A DNA stretch of 64,000 nucleotides. It comes from CAZOZZ01 sp965262425. GTDB lineage: Bacteria; Acidobacteriota; Terriglobia; 20CM-2-55-15. The position numbers and the translations under genes were made by a program. The notes under the pieces were generated by a model. It searched no databases, had not been told where the DNA came from, and saw only the letters and a program-made list of their open reading frames with translations. This document shows positions 25,010 through 34,601 of the stretch, in pieces. Numbering within the stretch: position 1 is the stretch's first letter; the number at the start of each line of letters is the position of its first letter. The stretch is from positions 2,170,001 through 2,234,000 of the forward strand of contig OZ253536.1 of NCBI GenBank assembly GCA_965262425.1, written 5' to 3'.

Positions 25010-26845
25010 CTACCCGGCTATCACGGCGAGGAATGTGGTGGCGTAGCGTTCCAGTTTGGCGCTTCCGACTCCGGGGACCTCGGCGAACTCCGCGGGGGAA
25101 CCAGGGCGTCGGCGGACGAACTCGACGAGTGTGGCATCGTTGAAAACCACGTAGGCGGGTACGTTCTGGGCGCGTGCCAGTTCCAGGCGCTTGGCGCGCA
25201 GCGCCTCGAATAGCTCCAGGTCGGCGCCGACGAAGGCATCGAAAGAACCGGTCTGACGGGCGGCTTTTCGTGTGCGGGGGCGCGCTTCCGGTTCGCGGCG
25301 GAGCGTGACACCCGCTTCTTCCCGCAGGACGGGCAGGACCCGCTCGGGTGGACCCAGCCGCAGGACACTGTGGTTTTCCAGGTCGACGCGGATCAGGCCC
25401 AGAGCGACCATTTGTCTGAAGACCCCCTGCCACTGCCTTGCGTTCAGGTGCTGGCCGAGTCCGAATACCTTGAGTCGGTCGTGACGGCGGCGGCTCGTCT
25501 TTTCGGTGTTTTTCCCGCTGAGAACATCGATGATATGGGCGGTACCGAACGACTCGCCGCAGCGGTGAATCGCCGAGAGCACCAGTCGGGCATCCTCGGT
25601 CCCGTCGACGACTTCGACCGGCTCCAGACAGGTGTCGCAGTTGCCGCACGCGTCCATTTCTTCACCGAAGTATTCGAGCATGACCTGGCGCCGGCAGCGG
25701 GCAGTCTCACAGAAGCCCAGGAGTGCCTCGAGCTTTTTTCGCTCGATGCGCCGCACATCCTCGGACGCCGTCGACTCATCCATGAGCCGACGGAGCAGGG
25801 CCATGTCCTGAAGACCGTAAACCATGAAGGCGTCGGCAGGCAGGCCGTCTCGACCGGCACGCCCGGTTTCCTGATAGTAGGCTTCGAAGGACTTCGGCAT
25901 GTCCATGTGAGCGACGAAGCGGACGTCCGGCTTGTCGATTCCCATCCCGAAGGCGATGGTTGCGACCATGACCAGGCCTTCTTCCATGATGAAACGCTCG
26001 TGATGCCGAGCACGGGTCCGGGCATCCAGTCCAGCGTGGTAGTTCAGGGCCCGGACCCCTTCCCCATCCAGAAAGGCTGCCATCTCATCTACACGTTTGC
26101 GACTCATGGCATAAACGATCCCGGCCTCGCCGCCGTGTTCGCGCTTTATGAAGTCCAGGATCTGACGTTTCGGGTTGTCCTTTGCGCGAATGCGATAACG
26201 AATATTCGGCCTGTCGAAGCTGGCGACGAAAACCCGGGCGCCATCCAGACGGAGTTGCCCGACGATATCGTTTCGAGTGACCTCGTCGGCGGTCGCCGTG
26301 AGCGCCACGCGCGGCACGGAGCCGAACCGATCGGCCAGCGCGGCAAGTTGTCGGTACTCTGGACGGAAGTCGTGACCCCACTGACTGACACAGTGCGCTT
26401 CATCGATCGCAAAAAGCGCGATTTCCTGACGATCGAGCTGATCCAGGAAACCATCGGAAAGAAGCCGTTCGGGCGAAACATACAGAAGGTCGAGCTCGCC
26501 CTTTTCCATGGCACGCCAGGCTTTGGCGGCTTCAGTTCGACTGAGGTTGGAAGTGTAGGCGACAGCACGCACACCCACATGGTGCAGCTGCGCGACCTGG
26601 TCCTCCATGAGCGCAATCAAGGGAAAAATCACAACGCCCATGCCGGGACGGCAAAGCGCCGGCACCTGATAACAAATCGATTTGCCGCCGCCGGTCGGCA
26701 TCAGGACCAGTGCATCGCCGGAATCGGTAACATGCCGGACGATCTCGGCCTGGAGACCGATGAAGTCGGAATGGCCAAATACGCGGGACAGCGTCTCGCG
26801 AGGGCTTTGAAGAATGGATGGGTTCGGCAGGCTTTCAGACGTCAT
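25010..26845 (-). CDS. recQ: ATP-dependent DNA helicase RecQ
   Basis: A 611-residue superfamily 2 helicase that unwinds DNA 3'-5' in recombinational repair. Motif I is MPTGGGKSICYQ (about residues 49-60), motif II IDEAHCVSQWGHDFR with the RecQ aromatic loop, and motif VI QETGRAGRDG. The RecQ-C-terminal Zn site shows CETARCRRQ and CGNCDTC. A winged helix follows, and an HRDC domain (LFEALRAKRLELARAQNVPAY) ends the protein. All domains are complete. It stands alone between repeats and a 428-base gap. Confidence 0.95.
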   Translation of the reverse strand: MTSESLPNPSILQSPRETLSRVFGHSDFIGLQAEIVRHVTDSGDALVLMPTGGGKSICYQVPALCRPGMGVVIFPLIALMEDQVAQLHHVGVRAVAYTSNLSRTEAAKAWRAMEKGELDLLYVSPERLLSDGFLDQLDRQEIALFAIDEAHCVSQWGHDFRPEYRQLAALADRFGSVPRVALTATADEVTRNDIVGQLRLDGARVFVASFDRPNIRYRIRAKDNPKRQILDFIKREHGGEAGIVYAMSRKRVDEMAAFLDGEGVRALNYHAGLDARTRARHHERFIMEEGLVMVATIAFGMGIDKPDVRFVAHMDMPKSFEAYYQETGRAGRDGLPADAFMVYGLQDMALLRRLMDESTASEDVRRIERKKLEALLGFCETARCRRQVMLEYFGEEMDACGNCDTCLEPVEVVDGTEDARLVLSAIHRCGESFGTAHIIDVLSGKNTEKTSRRRHDRLKVFGLGQHLNARQWQGVFRQMVALGLIRVDLENHSVLRLGPPERVLPVLREEAGVTLRREPEARPRTRKAARQTGSFDAFVGADLELFEALRAKRLELARAQNVPAYVVFNDATLVEFVRRRPGSPAEFAEVPGVGSAKLERYATTFLAVIAG

Positions 26846-27273
26846 TGTATCCGCTTATTCCGTCTTGCACACAGGGGACCACACTCTCGCCAACCGAAGC
26901 ATCGCACACTGCTGACCGGACTCGATCGATCCCGAGCGGCCGGTGAAGTATGGAACGGAAGTGTCCGTTTTTGAAACTCTTATCCCAGAGACGGGCAAAC
27001 TCTGAAGATTTCTATCCCCTCAAATCCCCCATATCCGATGTGTATTCAGTTATATAGAGTTCGGCCAGAGATGGCATCTTATCTGCGATGTTCTGTCCCG
27101 GCATGGTGAGCGCCTGAAGAACTCTCCAGGAATGTAAGAAACGGCAATTGGGAACGTCAAGACTGATTGGACACGGCCGAAGTCAGTCAGGTGTAACCAT
27201 CGATTGGGTCTCCGGTATGAACAAACGTGCAACCGCGTCCGTAATTGACTTCAACATGACAAAGGAGACCAAC
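26846..27273. other. Intergenic gap between recQ and the DUF4097 gene
   Basis: 428 bases between divergent genes. I see no convincing gene; the in-frame upstream ATGs at 27148 and 27217 are not preceded by a ribosome site. AAAGGAGA at 27261-27268 is a good Shine-Dalgarno for ATG 27274. An AT-richer patch (TCAGTTATATAGAGTTC, about 27046-27062) could hold a promoter but no consensus pair is clear. Confidence 0.4.
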
Positions 27274-28065
27274 ATGCAATTCAGATTCGTGAAAGCGGCC
27301 CTCGCAGTGGCAGTAGCGATATTGATGGCCCCCCCCTCGGTCTGGGCCCAGGACCGTTTCGAGTGGGATGGTGTGCTCGCGGCCGGTAAGACGATCGAAA
27401 TCAAGGGGATCAACGGCTCTATCGAAGCCGAATCGACTTCCGGAAACAGGGTGGAGGTCGTCGCCATCAAAGAAGCACGACGAAGCGATACGAGCACCGT
27501 TGGGTTCGAGGTGATCGAGCACAGCGATGGCGTAACGATCTGCGCTGTCTACCCCAGCCGCAATCAGGACCGCCCGAACGAGTGCGAACCCGGGTCGGAA
27601 GGCCGAATGAACGTTCGGGACAACGACGTCGAGGTGAAGTTTACGGTCCGTGTTCCCGATGGAGTGCATTTCACCGGACGCAACGTCAACGGACGGGTCA
27701 AGGCGAATTCGATTGGAGGCAACGTTGAAGCCTACACCGTCAACGGCAACGTCGAAGTCAGTGCCGACGGATTGGTCCGGGCGAAAACAGTCAACGGCTC
27801 GATCGAAGTGGTCATGGGCCGGTCTGATTGGGAAGATGAACTGGAATTCGAAACCGTGAACGGAACGATCACGGTGGAAATGCCGGCTTCGACGAATGCC
27901 GACGTCCGGGCCGAAACCTTGAACGGATCGATTACAACCGACTTCCCGCTGACGCTGTCGGGAAGGTTCGGCAGCCGCCGGATCAATGGAACGATCGGCA
28001 GTGGCGGTAAGGATCTGCGCCTGAAGACCGTAAACGGCCGGATCCGCCTTCGCCGTTCCTCTTGA
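27274..28065 (+). CDS. Exported DUF4097-type beta-helix protein
   Basis: A 263-residue secreted protein. ATG 27274 (MQFRFVKAAL) is preceded by AAAGGAG; the signal ends PPSVWAQ. The mature part is a repetitive right-handed beta-helix of the DUF4097 (putative adhesin) family. Some nine rungs carry an (I/V/L)NG(S/T/R/N)(I/V) core: INGSIE, VNGRVKA, VNGNVEV, VNGSIEV, VNGTITV, LNGSITT, INGTIGS, VNGRIRL. Such proteins are often found beside ABC or two-component envelope-stress genes, which agrees with the efflux cluster downstream. Function unproven. Confidence 0.8.
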   Translation: MQFRFVKAALAVAVAILMAPPSVWAQDRFEWDGVLAAGKTIEIKGINGSIEAESTSGNRVEVVAIKEARRSDTSTVGFEVIEHSDGVTICAVYPSRNQDRPNECEPGSEGRMNVRDNDVEVKFTVRVPDGVHFTGRNVNGRVKANSIGGNVEAYTVNGNVEVSADGLVRAKTVNGSIEVVMGRSDWEDELEFETVNGTITVEMPASTNADVRAETLNGSITTDFPLTLSGRFGSRRINGTIGSGGKDLRLKTVNGRIRLRRSS

Positions 28066-28219
28066 CCGCCGGCACCGGTGGAATTCGGTCGCAAATGCTG
28101 ATAACTTCCTTAAGAAGGCACTTTGGATCGTAACGGCAAGCGAATCCAAAACGTAGAATCATATAGTCAGATAGACGCCCTTAAATTCCACTCATAGCTG
28201 AGTCTCTAGGAGTATCTCA

Positions 28220-29920
28220 ATGAAGAAGTACGTGATCATGGTCGCCCTCTGCGGACTGTTTTCGAGTGCCACCGCTTCGGCACAGAACCCTTTCCGCAAC
28301 TTCCTGGATCGTTATAAGCCCCCCCAAATCGACCTTGCGGCGCTGGAAACGTCAGACTCGCCTTCGGCGTCGCTGACGGCGATGGCGCAGCAGGACGGAG
28401 GACTGCCGCTCGGCGTCAACGATGTGATCCGTCTGATGCTGGAAAACAATCTCGACATCGGGGTCAGTCGTTTCTCTCCCATGACGTCGCAATACCTGAT
28501 CGAAACGCTGTTCGGCCGCTTCGAGCCGACGCTGACGCTGTCGGCAAACGTCAATAGAAGCACGACCCCGTCCGGGTCTCAGCTCGATGGCGCCGCATCC
28601 AATTCAAGGCTCAACGGGTTCTACACGGCAACTTACAGCCAGCAGCTCAAGACCGGCACTGCTTATTCGGTACGTTTCCAGGTCAACCGCAGTTCGACCA
28701 ACAGTGCGTTCAGCACGGTCAACCCGTCCTACAACGGCAGCCTGGTGTACTCGGTCTCACAGCCACTCCTGCGGAACTACGGCCGGTTGATAAACACCAA
28801 CCAGATACGAATCGCCCGCAACAACCTGAACATCTCGGAAATTCAATTCGAACAACAGATGATGGATCTGGTGACGCAAGCCCACAACCTCTACTGGGAC
28901 CTGGTTTTCTCTCGCGAGGACATCAAGGTTCAGCAGGAGTCGCTGCAACTGGCTCAGAGGACGCTCGAAGACAACCAGAAGCAGGTTGAAATCGGCACGC
29001 TCGCTCCGATCGAAGTCGTGCAGGCCGAATCGGAAGTGGCCAGCCGGCGGGAAGGTCTGGTCCTGGCCAACTACAGCAAGACCCGTCTGGAAGACAACGT
29101 CAAGCGACTGATCAGCCGTGTTCCGGATCCGGCACTCGTCCTGCTGTCGCTGAACCCGACCGACGACGTTCGCGGCCGGGGCAACGATCAGATCGTTCCG
29201 GTTGCCGAAGCGATCCGGCTGGCACTCCTGAATCGGCCGGAGATGCGGCAGATCGCGATCCAGGTCCAGAACAACGACTTCGATCTCGAATTTGCCAGGA
29301 ACCAACTCCTGCCGCAGTTCGACGTTACGGCCTCTTACACGCAGAGCGGTCTCGGTGGTACGCAGAACATACGCGAATTCGGCGCATCCAGCGTGACGCA
29401 GATACCGGGCGGCATCGGAGGTGCGTTCTCCGACATATTCGGCTTCGACTTCACGGGATATCAGGTCGGATTTTCGCTGCAGATTCCATTGAGCAACAAA
29501 TCGGCGCAGGCCAACCACACTCGATTGATCACTCAGAAACGCCTGAACGAATCCCGCGAGGCGGCGACGGCACAGGCGATTGCGACGGAAGTCCGCGACG
29601 CGTTCAACCAGATCGAAATGAACCTGGCGCGCATTGAAGCAGCCGAGATCGCACGCGAGCTTGCAGTACGCCGGCTGGACGCGGAGCAGCGAAAATTCCG
29701 CCTGGGCGCTTCGGCCATCCGTTTCGTCCTGCAGGAACAGCGCAACCTGACGCAGGCCCAAACCACGGAAATCAGGTCGCTTGTCGACTACGTCAAGGCC
29801 GTTGTGGGTTATGACCGCGCAATGGGCCGGACGTTGGAGCGCAACAACATACAAATCGAACAGCAACTGAGACCGTCGATCGCCAGTACTGGATCGCCAA
29901 ACGTTGTGGGCCAGCAGTGA
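28220..29920 (+). CDS. TolC family outer-membrane efflux protein
   Basis: A 566-residue exported protein (signal ending SSATASAQ). Two repeated OEP domains have long coiled-coil helices (ELNISEIQFEQQMMDLVTQ-type and QIEMNLARIEAAEIARELA). LYWDLVFSREDIKVQQESL is a TolC-family hallmark. It would form the trimeric outer-membrane channel of a tripartite exporter. The next gene encodes an HlyD-like adaptor, then two ABC ATPases. The extended N-terminal region of about 60 residues before the first helix is longer than in E. coli TolC. Confidence 0.9.
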   Translation: MKKYVIMVALCGLFSSATASAQNPFRNFLDRYKPPQIDLAALETSDSPSASLTAMAQQDGGLPLGVNDVIRLMLENNLDIGVSRFSPMTSQYLIETLFGRFEPTLTLSANVNRSTTPSGSQLDGAASNSRLNGFYTATYSQQLKTGTAYSVRFQVNRSSTNSAFSTVNPSYNGSLVYSVSQPLLRNYGRLINTNQIRIARNNLNISEIQFEQQMMDLVTQAHNLYWDLVFSREDIKVQQESLQLAQRTLEDNQKQVEIGTLAPIEVVQAESEVASRREGLVLANYSKTRLEDNVKRLISRVPDPALVLLSLNPTDDVRGRGNDQIVPVAEAIRLALLNRPEMRQIAIQVQNNDFDLEFARNQLLPQFDVTASYTQSGLGGTQNIREFGASSVTQIPGGIGGAFSDIFGFDFTGYQVGFSLQIPLSNKSAQANHTRLITQKRLNESREAATAQAIATEVRDAFNQIEMNLARIEAAEIARELAVRRLDAEQRKFRLGASAIRFVLQEQRNLTQAQTTEIRSLVDYVKAVVGYDRAMGRTLERNNIQIEQQLRPSIASTGSPNVVGQQ

Positions 29921-30102
29921 AACATCGGGCATTCGGTAGTTCAGACGGGAGTTGGCCGTCCGCTTTCGGCACGTTTCGTCCCAGAAACGAACACATCACT
30001 CGTCGACCGATCCTGCTGATTTAAGGGAACTTCTGAGAGTAGAGAGACTTAGCGCCACGGCAAAACTGGAACGCCACACGCTTACTGGATACTGGAGGAA
30101 AC

Positions 30103-31353
30103 ATGGATAAACCACGCCCGTCACAAGCCCGAAAGAAGCGAATCAAGCGCGTGATATATGGAACGCTCGTCCTCAGTATGGGTTTGCTGATCACACTGGG
30201 CCTGTCCAGGCTCAAACCAGCGGCACCCCGTGTCGACCGGGCGACCGTCTACATCGACTCGGTCAAGAGGGGCGAGATGCTCCGCCAGGTACGCGGACTC
30301 GGAAAGCTGGTCCCGGAAGAGATCCGTTGGATCGCAGCCACGACTCAAGGGCTGGTGGAACGGATCGTTGTCCTGCCGGGGGTGGACGTCACGCCCGACA
30401 CTATCCTGGTGGAACTGAGCAACCCGGATCTTGAACAAAGCACGCTGGACGTCGAACTTCAGATCCAGGCTGCCGAGGCCGACCTGGCGAACCTCCGGGT
30501 TCAGCTCGAGAGCAATCTGCTGAACCAACAGGCAGGCGCCGCGAACGTGGCGGCGAACGCCACCACCACCCGGATGCAGTATGAAGCCGATGCGGAACTT
30601 GCCAAGGAAGGACTCATCGCCGAGCTGAATCTGAACCTCTCGCGGGTCCGCGCCGAGCAGGGTGCAGAAGCGTCGGCATTGGAACAGAAACGACTTGAGA
30701 TTGCCTCGAAAGCGGCTGACGCCCAGATCGTCGCGCAACAGGCTCGTATCAACCAGTTGACGGCCCTGCACGCACTTCGTCTGAGCAATCTTGATAAGTT
30801 GAAGGTGCGGGCAGGAATCTTCGGTGTGCTGCAACAGGTCCCGATCGAAGTCGGTGATCAGCTTTCGCCCGGCACCCGGATTGCCCGCGTGGCCGAACCG
30901 GAAAGACTGAAGGCCGAACTGAGCATCGCCGAAACGCAGGCCAAGGACATCCAAACCGGTCAATTTGCATCCATAAATACAAGGAACGGCATCATTCCAG
31001 GAACGGTCATCCGGATCGATCCCGCCGTCCTGAACGGAACCGTTTTGGTGGACGTTCGGTTGGACGGGGAGCTGCCACGCGGAGCTCGACCGGACTTGAG
31101 TGTCGATGGCACAGTCGAAATCGAACGACTCGACGACGTCCTTTACGTCGGACGACCGGCATACGGACAGGCCAACAGCCTGGTCGGCATCTTCGTGCTG
31201 AACGCCGAAGGCGAAGCGATTCGCAGACAGGTGCGGCTGGGGCGCACCTCGGTGAGCACGATGGAGATCGTCGAAGGCTTGAACGTCGGTGACGAGGTCA
31301 TCCTTTCGGATATGTCCGCCTGGGATGCCTTCGACCGCGTCCAGTTGAATTAA
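30103..31353 (+). CDS. Periplasmic adaptor of an ABC efflux system (HlyD/MacA-like)
   Basis: A 416-residue membrane-fusion protein. One N-terminal TM segment (YGTLVLSMGLLITLGL) is followed by a lipoyl-like half-motif (TTQGLVERIVVLPGVDV), a coiled-coil hairpin (residues about 115-225, rich in Ala, Glu and Gln), then the second lipoyl half (VRAGIFGVLQQVPIEVGDQL) and a beta-barrel. It ends with a membrane-proximal domain (VGDEVILSDMSAWD). It connects TolC to an inner-membrane pump. GGAGGAAAC precedes ATG 30103. Confidence 0.88.
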   Translation: MDKPRPSQARKKRIKRVIYGTLVLSMGLLITLGLSRLKPAAPRVDRATVYIDSVKRGEMLRQVRGLGKLVPEEIRWIAATTQGLVERIVVLPGVDVTPDTILVELSNPDLEQSTLDVELQIQAAEADLANLRVQLESNLLNQQAGAANVAANATTTRMQYEADAELAKEGLIAELNLNLSRVRAEQGAEASALEQKRLEIASKAADAQIVAQQARINQLTALHALRLSNLDKLKVRAGIFGVLQQVPIEVGDQLSPGTRIARVAEPERLKAELSIAETQAKDIQTGQFASINTRNGIIPGTVIRIDPAVLNGTVLVDVRLDGELPRGARPDLSVDGTVEIERLDDVLYVGRPAYGQANSLVGIFVLNAEGEAIRRQVRLGRTSVSTMEIVEGLNVGDEVILSDMSAWDAFDRVQLN

Positions 31354-31463
31354 CTCAATTGAGAAAAGATCCAGTCTTCGGTCTTCCACCGCTGATGTTT
31401 TTCACGATGGAACGTTTGTTACTGGAAATCAAAATCTGAGCATAACAGCAGGAGAGAAAACGA

Positions 31464-32171
31464 ATGACAGACCCGCAACCCGTCATCCAGATGGAGGATG
31501 TGAAAAAGATTTTCTACACCGACGAAGTGGAGACTCACGCACTGGCAGGGATCCATATGACGATCAACAGGGGGGAGTACGTGGCGATTTCAGGCCCTTC
31601 GGGCTGCGGGAAGTCGACGCTGCTTTCAATCCTCGGTCTGTTGGATTCGCCGTCGGAAGGAGAGTACTGGCTCAGCGGCAAATCCGTCGCGGATCTGTCG
31701 CTTTCTGAACGGGCGCGGATCCGCAACCGCGAAGTCGGCTTCATCTTCCAGGCCTTCAACCTCATCGGCGACCTCACGGTCTACGAAAACGTAGAGCTGC
31801 CGCTGACCTACAGAGGCATGCCGTCCAGCGAGCGCAAGAAGTCGGTCCAGGAAGCCCTGGAAAAAGTCGAGATGGCGCACCGGATGAAGCACTACCCATC
31901 GCAGCTATCGGGTGGTCAACAGCAGCGGGTTGCCGTCGCGCGTGCGCTCGGCGGTTCACCGTCGATCCTGCTGGCGGATGAGCCGACCGGAAACCTCGAT
32001 TCGAAGAACGGCGAGGCCGTTATGAACCTGATGCGCGGTCTGCACCAGGAAGGCGCAACGATCTGCATCGTGACACACGACCCACGCTATGCACGATACG
32101 CCGAGCGGGCGATCCATCTGTTCGACGGTGCCATCGTGAAGGACGGTGTGGCAGCGGGCGCCGACTTATAG
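31464..32171 (+). CDS. ABC transporter ATP-binding protein (MacB/LolD type)
   Basis: A 235-residue stand-alone ATPase. Walker A GPSGCGKST, Q-loop FIFQAFNLIGDLTVYENV, signature LSGGQQQRVAVARAL, Walker B ILLADEPTGNLDS and H-loop IVTHD are all present. The EPTGNLDS form is diagnostic of the LolD/MacB/FtsE group, which drives mechanotransmission-type permeases. AGGAGAG precedes the ATG. It follows the adaptor gene by 110 bases. The partner permease is not in the window. Confidence 0.92.
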   Translation: MTDPQPVIQMEDVKKIFYTDEVETHALAGIHMTINRGEYVAISGPSGCGKSTLLSILGLLDSPSEGEYWLSGKSVADLSLSERARIRNREVGFIFQAFNLIGDLTVYENVELPLTYRGMPSSERKKSVQEALEKVEMAHRMKHYPSQLSGGQQQRVAVARALGGSPSILLADEPTGNLDSKNGEAVMNLMRGLHQEGATICIVTHDPRYARYAERAIHLFDGAIVKDGVAAGADL

Positions 32172-32366
32172 ATACGGAACAGACATTCGTTCGGGGTGGC
32201 CCCACACCCAGGGTCCACCCCTTTCTGCCTCCCGGCGGTAAGCATCCGGACGTCTCGAACCCCGGCGGTGGATCCCGAAGACTTCAGATACCCGAGATTC
32301 TACGCTGAGGGTGTGTCTGCCTGGCGAATCAACACTCGAAGTCGTGGCTTGCCGACGGTTTGCGGA

Positions 32367-32394
32367 TTGGCAAAACTTTCGGAGCCTGTATACT
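32367..32394 (+). promoter_or_regulatory. Sigma70-like promoter (TTGGCA-16-TATACT)
   Basis: TTGGCA at 32367-32372 and TATACT at 32389-32394 with a 16-base spacer, 26 bases before the start of the second ATPase gene. The 249-base gap otherwise holds no visible gene, so the second ATPase gene can be transcribed on its own. Confidence 0.55.
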
Positions 32395-32420
32395 TACTGG
32401 CATTCGTCGGAGTGTGAGAG

Positions 32421-33089
32421 ATGATTCAACTACGAAACCTCGAGAAGTTTTACGACACCCGGGCCGGCCGAACCTACGTCCTGCGTCGTATCAACCTGGA
32501 CATCCGCCAGGGAGAATTCGTTACGATCATGGGACCGTCCGGAGCCGGGAAATCCACCATCCTGGCTATCATCGGGATGCTGGACAGCGCCTGGCAGGGA
32601 GAATTTTTCTTTGTCGAAAATGCCGTTCACCGGATGAAACCAAAGCATCGTGTAGAACTGAACAAGGAATATGTCGGTTTCGTCTTTCAGCAGTATCATC
32701 TACTCGACAGCCTGACGGTGGCGGAAAATCTGGACATCCCTCTCTCGTACCGGAATATCAAACGAAGCGAGAGACAGGCCATCGTGGCCGACTCACTGGA
32801 TCGGTTCCAGATGGTCGGCAAAAAGGATCTCTTCCCCAATCAGCTTTCCGGCGGCCAGCAACAGCTGGTTGCCGTCGCACGCGCCGTTATCGCCAATCCC
32901 AAGGTCATCCTGGCCGACGAGCCGACGGGGAATCTTCATTCCAGTCAGGGCCGGGAAATCATGGAACTGTTCAAGAAGCTGAATGACGAAGGTACGACGA
33001 TCATTCAGGTCACCCACTCCGAAGCCAACGCGGCGTACGGACACAGGATCATCCAACTGTTTGACGGTTGGGTCCGGGAACCGGAATAG
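32421..33089 (+). CDS. Second ABC transporter ATP-binding protein (MacB/LolD type)
   Basis: A 222-residue ATPase related to but divergent from the previous one. Walker A is GPSGAGKST, Q-loop FVFQQYHLLDSLTVAENL, signature LSGGQQQLVAVARAV, Walker B VILADEPTGNLHS and H-loop VTHSEAN. Differences from the consensus: NLDS is NLHS, and the residue after the switch His is Ser, not Asp. It has its own promoter. It may pair with the first ATPase as a heterodimer or serve a different permease. A GTGGTCA repeat starts four bases after its stop. Confidence 0.88.
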   Translation: MIQLRNLEKFYDTRAGRTYVLRRINLDIRQGEFVTIMGPSGAGKSTILAIIGMLDSAWQGEFFFVENAVHRMKPKHRVELNKEYVGFVFQQYHLLDSLTVAENLDIPLSYRNIKRSERQAIVADSLDRFQMVGKKDLFPNQLSGGQQQLVAVARAVIANPKVILADEPTGNLHSSQGREIMELFKKLNDEGTTIIQVTHSEANAAYGHRIIQLFDGWVREPE

Positions 33090-33092
33090 AAG

Positions 33093-33131
33093 GGGAAGTG
33101 GTCAGTGGCCCGTGGTCAGTGGTCAGTTGAC
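33093..33131. repeat. GTGGTCAGTGG heptamer repeat
   Basis: GGGGAAGTGGTCAGTGGCCC...GTGGTCAGTTGACG, placed directly after the ATPase stop codon. Same consensus ends as the copies at 8351, 34602 and 63619. Confidence 0.75.
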
Positions 33132-33231
33132 GAGTGGGTCGTATCAGGCTGTCAGTACCCTTTCCGACCGTGGGTTCGATTTGTTTCAACGGACCACTCA
33201 ACTTGTCCCTCCATACTTTCACACGACACAC

Positions 33232-34599
33232 ATGAGACGAAACGCACCGACACCGAGCATCCTCATTGCGGATGACCAGTCCGACATTCTCGAAGCGCTC
33301 CGGTTACTGTTGAAAGCCGAGGGCTACAGGACCGAATCCGCTTCGTCGCCGGCCGGCATTCTGAACGCCGTGGAGGCCAGGGATTTCGATGTTGTGATCA
33401 TGGATCTGAACTATGCTCGCGATACCACCTCCGGCCAGGAAGGGCTCGATCTGCTGACGAAGATCGGCAGTATCGACATGACGTTGCCTGTTGTCGTCAT
33501 GACGGCGTGGGGAACCATCGAGTTGGCCGTCGAAGCTATGCGCCGAGGCGCCCGGGATTTCATTCAGAAGCCGTGGGAGAACCCGCGGCTTCTCGCGATT
33601 GTAAGTACCCAGATCGAACTTTGCAGAACGCTACGGAGCGAGCAGCGGCTTGAAGCCGAAAACCGGTTGCTGCGGGCCGAGGGACGGCCAACCTTCATCG
33701 CCGAAGCGGCGGCGATGCAGCCAATTCTGCAGCTCGTCACTCGAATCGCCCCCTCCGACGCCAATGTTCTGATTTCCGGCGAACATGGAACCGGGAAGGA
33801 AGTGATTGCGCGAACCATCCACGCTCTGTCGGATCGGTCGTCCAACACGATGGTCACGGTCAATGTTGGAGGCCTGTCGGAGGGTGTCTTTGAAAGCGAA
33901 CTATTCGGCCACGTAAAGGGTGCCTTCACCGATGCCAAAACGGATCGGGTTGGCAGGTTCGAACTGGCCAACGGCGGCACTCTTTTCCTCGACGAGATCG
34001 CCAACGTACCTCTTGCGCAGCAGGCAAAGCTTCTGCGCGTCCTCGAAGCGGGTGAACTCGAACGGGTCGGTTCCTCGAAGACTCGCAAGGTCGACGTGCG
34101 GATCCTCTCCGCCACCAACTCAAATCTGCTGGACGCCTGCGCCGACGGAAGGTTCCGCCCGGATCTGCTTTTCCGCCTGAACACTATCGAGATTCGGCTG
34201 CCTCCACTGCGCGATCGACGCGAGGACATCCAGCCCCTGGCGCTGCACTTCCTGAATCTTTACGCCAAGCGTTACCGTAAGACCGTTCGCGGCTTGGACC
34301 CGGCGGCACTCGAAATCCTGACCAGCCACCCCTGGCCCGGAAATGTACGGGAACTGGACCATGCCGTCGAACGAGCCGTTCTGATGGCACAGGGAGACAT
34401 GGTGACACCGGTCGATCTGGGCCTCCAGACGGGCCGTGACGGCGCGGGGCGGGTCGAAGACATGAGCCTGGAAGAAGTCGAAGCCTTCCTGATCCGCAAG
34501 GCCCTGGCACGCTACGATGGCAACGTCAGCGCTGCAGCCAAGGCCCTGGGCCTGAGCCGGAGTGCCCTGTATCGGCGAATACAGCGGTACGATATATGA
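33232..34599 (+). CDS. Sigma-54-dependent response regulator (NtrC family)
   Basis: A 455-residue three-domain regulator. Receiver domain: ADDQSD acidic pocket, phosphoacceptor Asp58 in VIMDLNYARD, and Lys in FIQKPW. AAA+ domain: Walker A GEHGTGKE, Walker B GGTLFLDEI, arginine finger region FRPDLLFRL. The sigma-54 contact loop is GAFTDA, not GAFTGA. A Fis-type helix-turn-helix (NVSAAAKALGLSRSALYRR) ends the protein. The frame is open upstream to 32983, but that stretch translates the repeat, so ATG 33232 (MRRNAPTPS) is used. It is paired with the histidine kinase that follows. Confidence 0.92.
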   Translation: MRRNAPTPSILIADDQSDILEALRLLLKAEGYRTESASSPAGILNAVEARDFDVVIMDLNYARDTTSGQEGLDLLTKIGSIDMTLPVVVMTAWGTIELAVEAMRRGARDFIQKPWENPRLLAIVSTQIELCRTLRSEQRLEAENRLLRAEGRPTFIAEAAAMQPILQLVTRIAPSDANVLISGEHGTGKEVIARTIHALSDRSSNTMVTVNVGGLSEGVFESELFGHVKGAFTDAKTDRVGRFELANGGTLFLDEIANVPLAQQAKLLRVLEAGELERVGSSKTRKVDVRILSATNSNLLDACADGRFRPDLLFRLNTIEIRLPPLRDRREDIQPLALHFLNLYAKRYRKTVRGLDPAALEILTSHPWPGNVRELDHAVERAVLMAQGDMVTPVDLGLQTGRDGAGRVEDMSLEEVEAFLIRKALARYDGNVSAAAKALGLSRSALYRRIQRYDI

Positions 34600-34601
34600 G
34601 T

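Noticed and set aside
27148..27273. Upstream starts for the DUF4097 protein
   Set aside because: The added residues precede a clear signal peptide, and AAAGGAG points to ATG 27274.
30121..31389. 422-codon open frame on the minus strand
   Set aside because: Antisense shadow of the HlyD-like adaptor gene.
32983..33231. N-terminal extension of the response regulator
   Set aside because: It translates the GTGGTCA repeat and the end of the ATPase gene; the receiver domain starts at ATG 33232.
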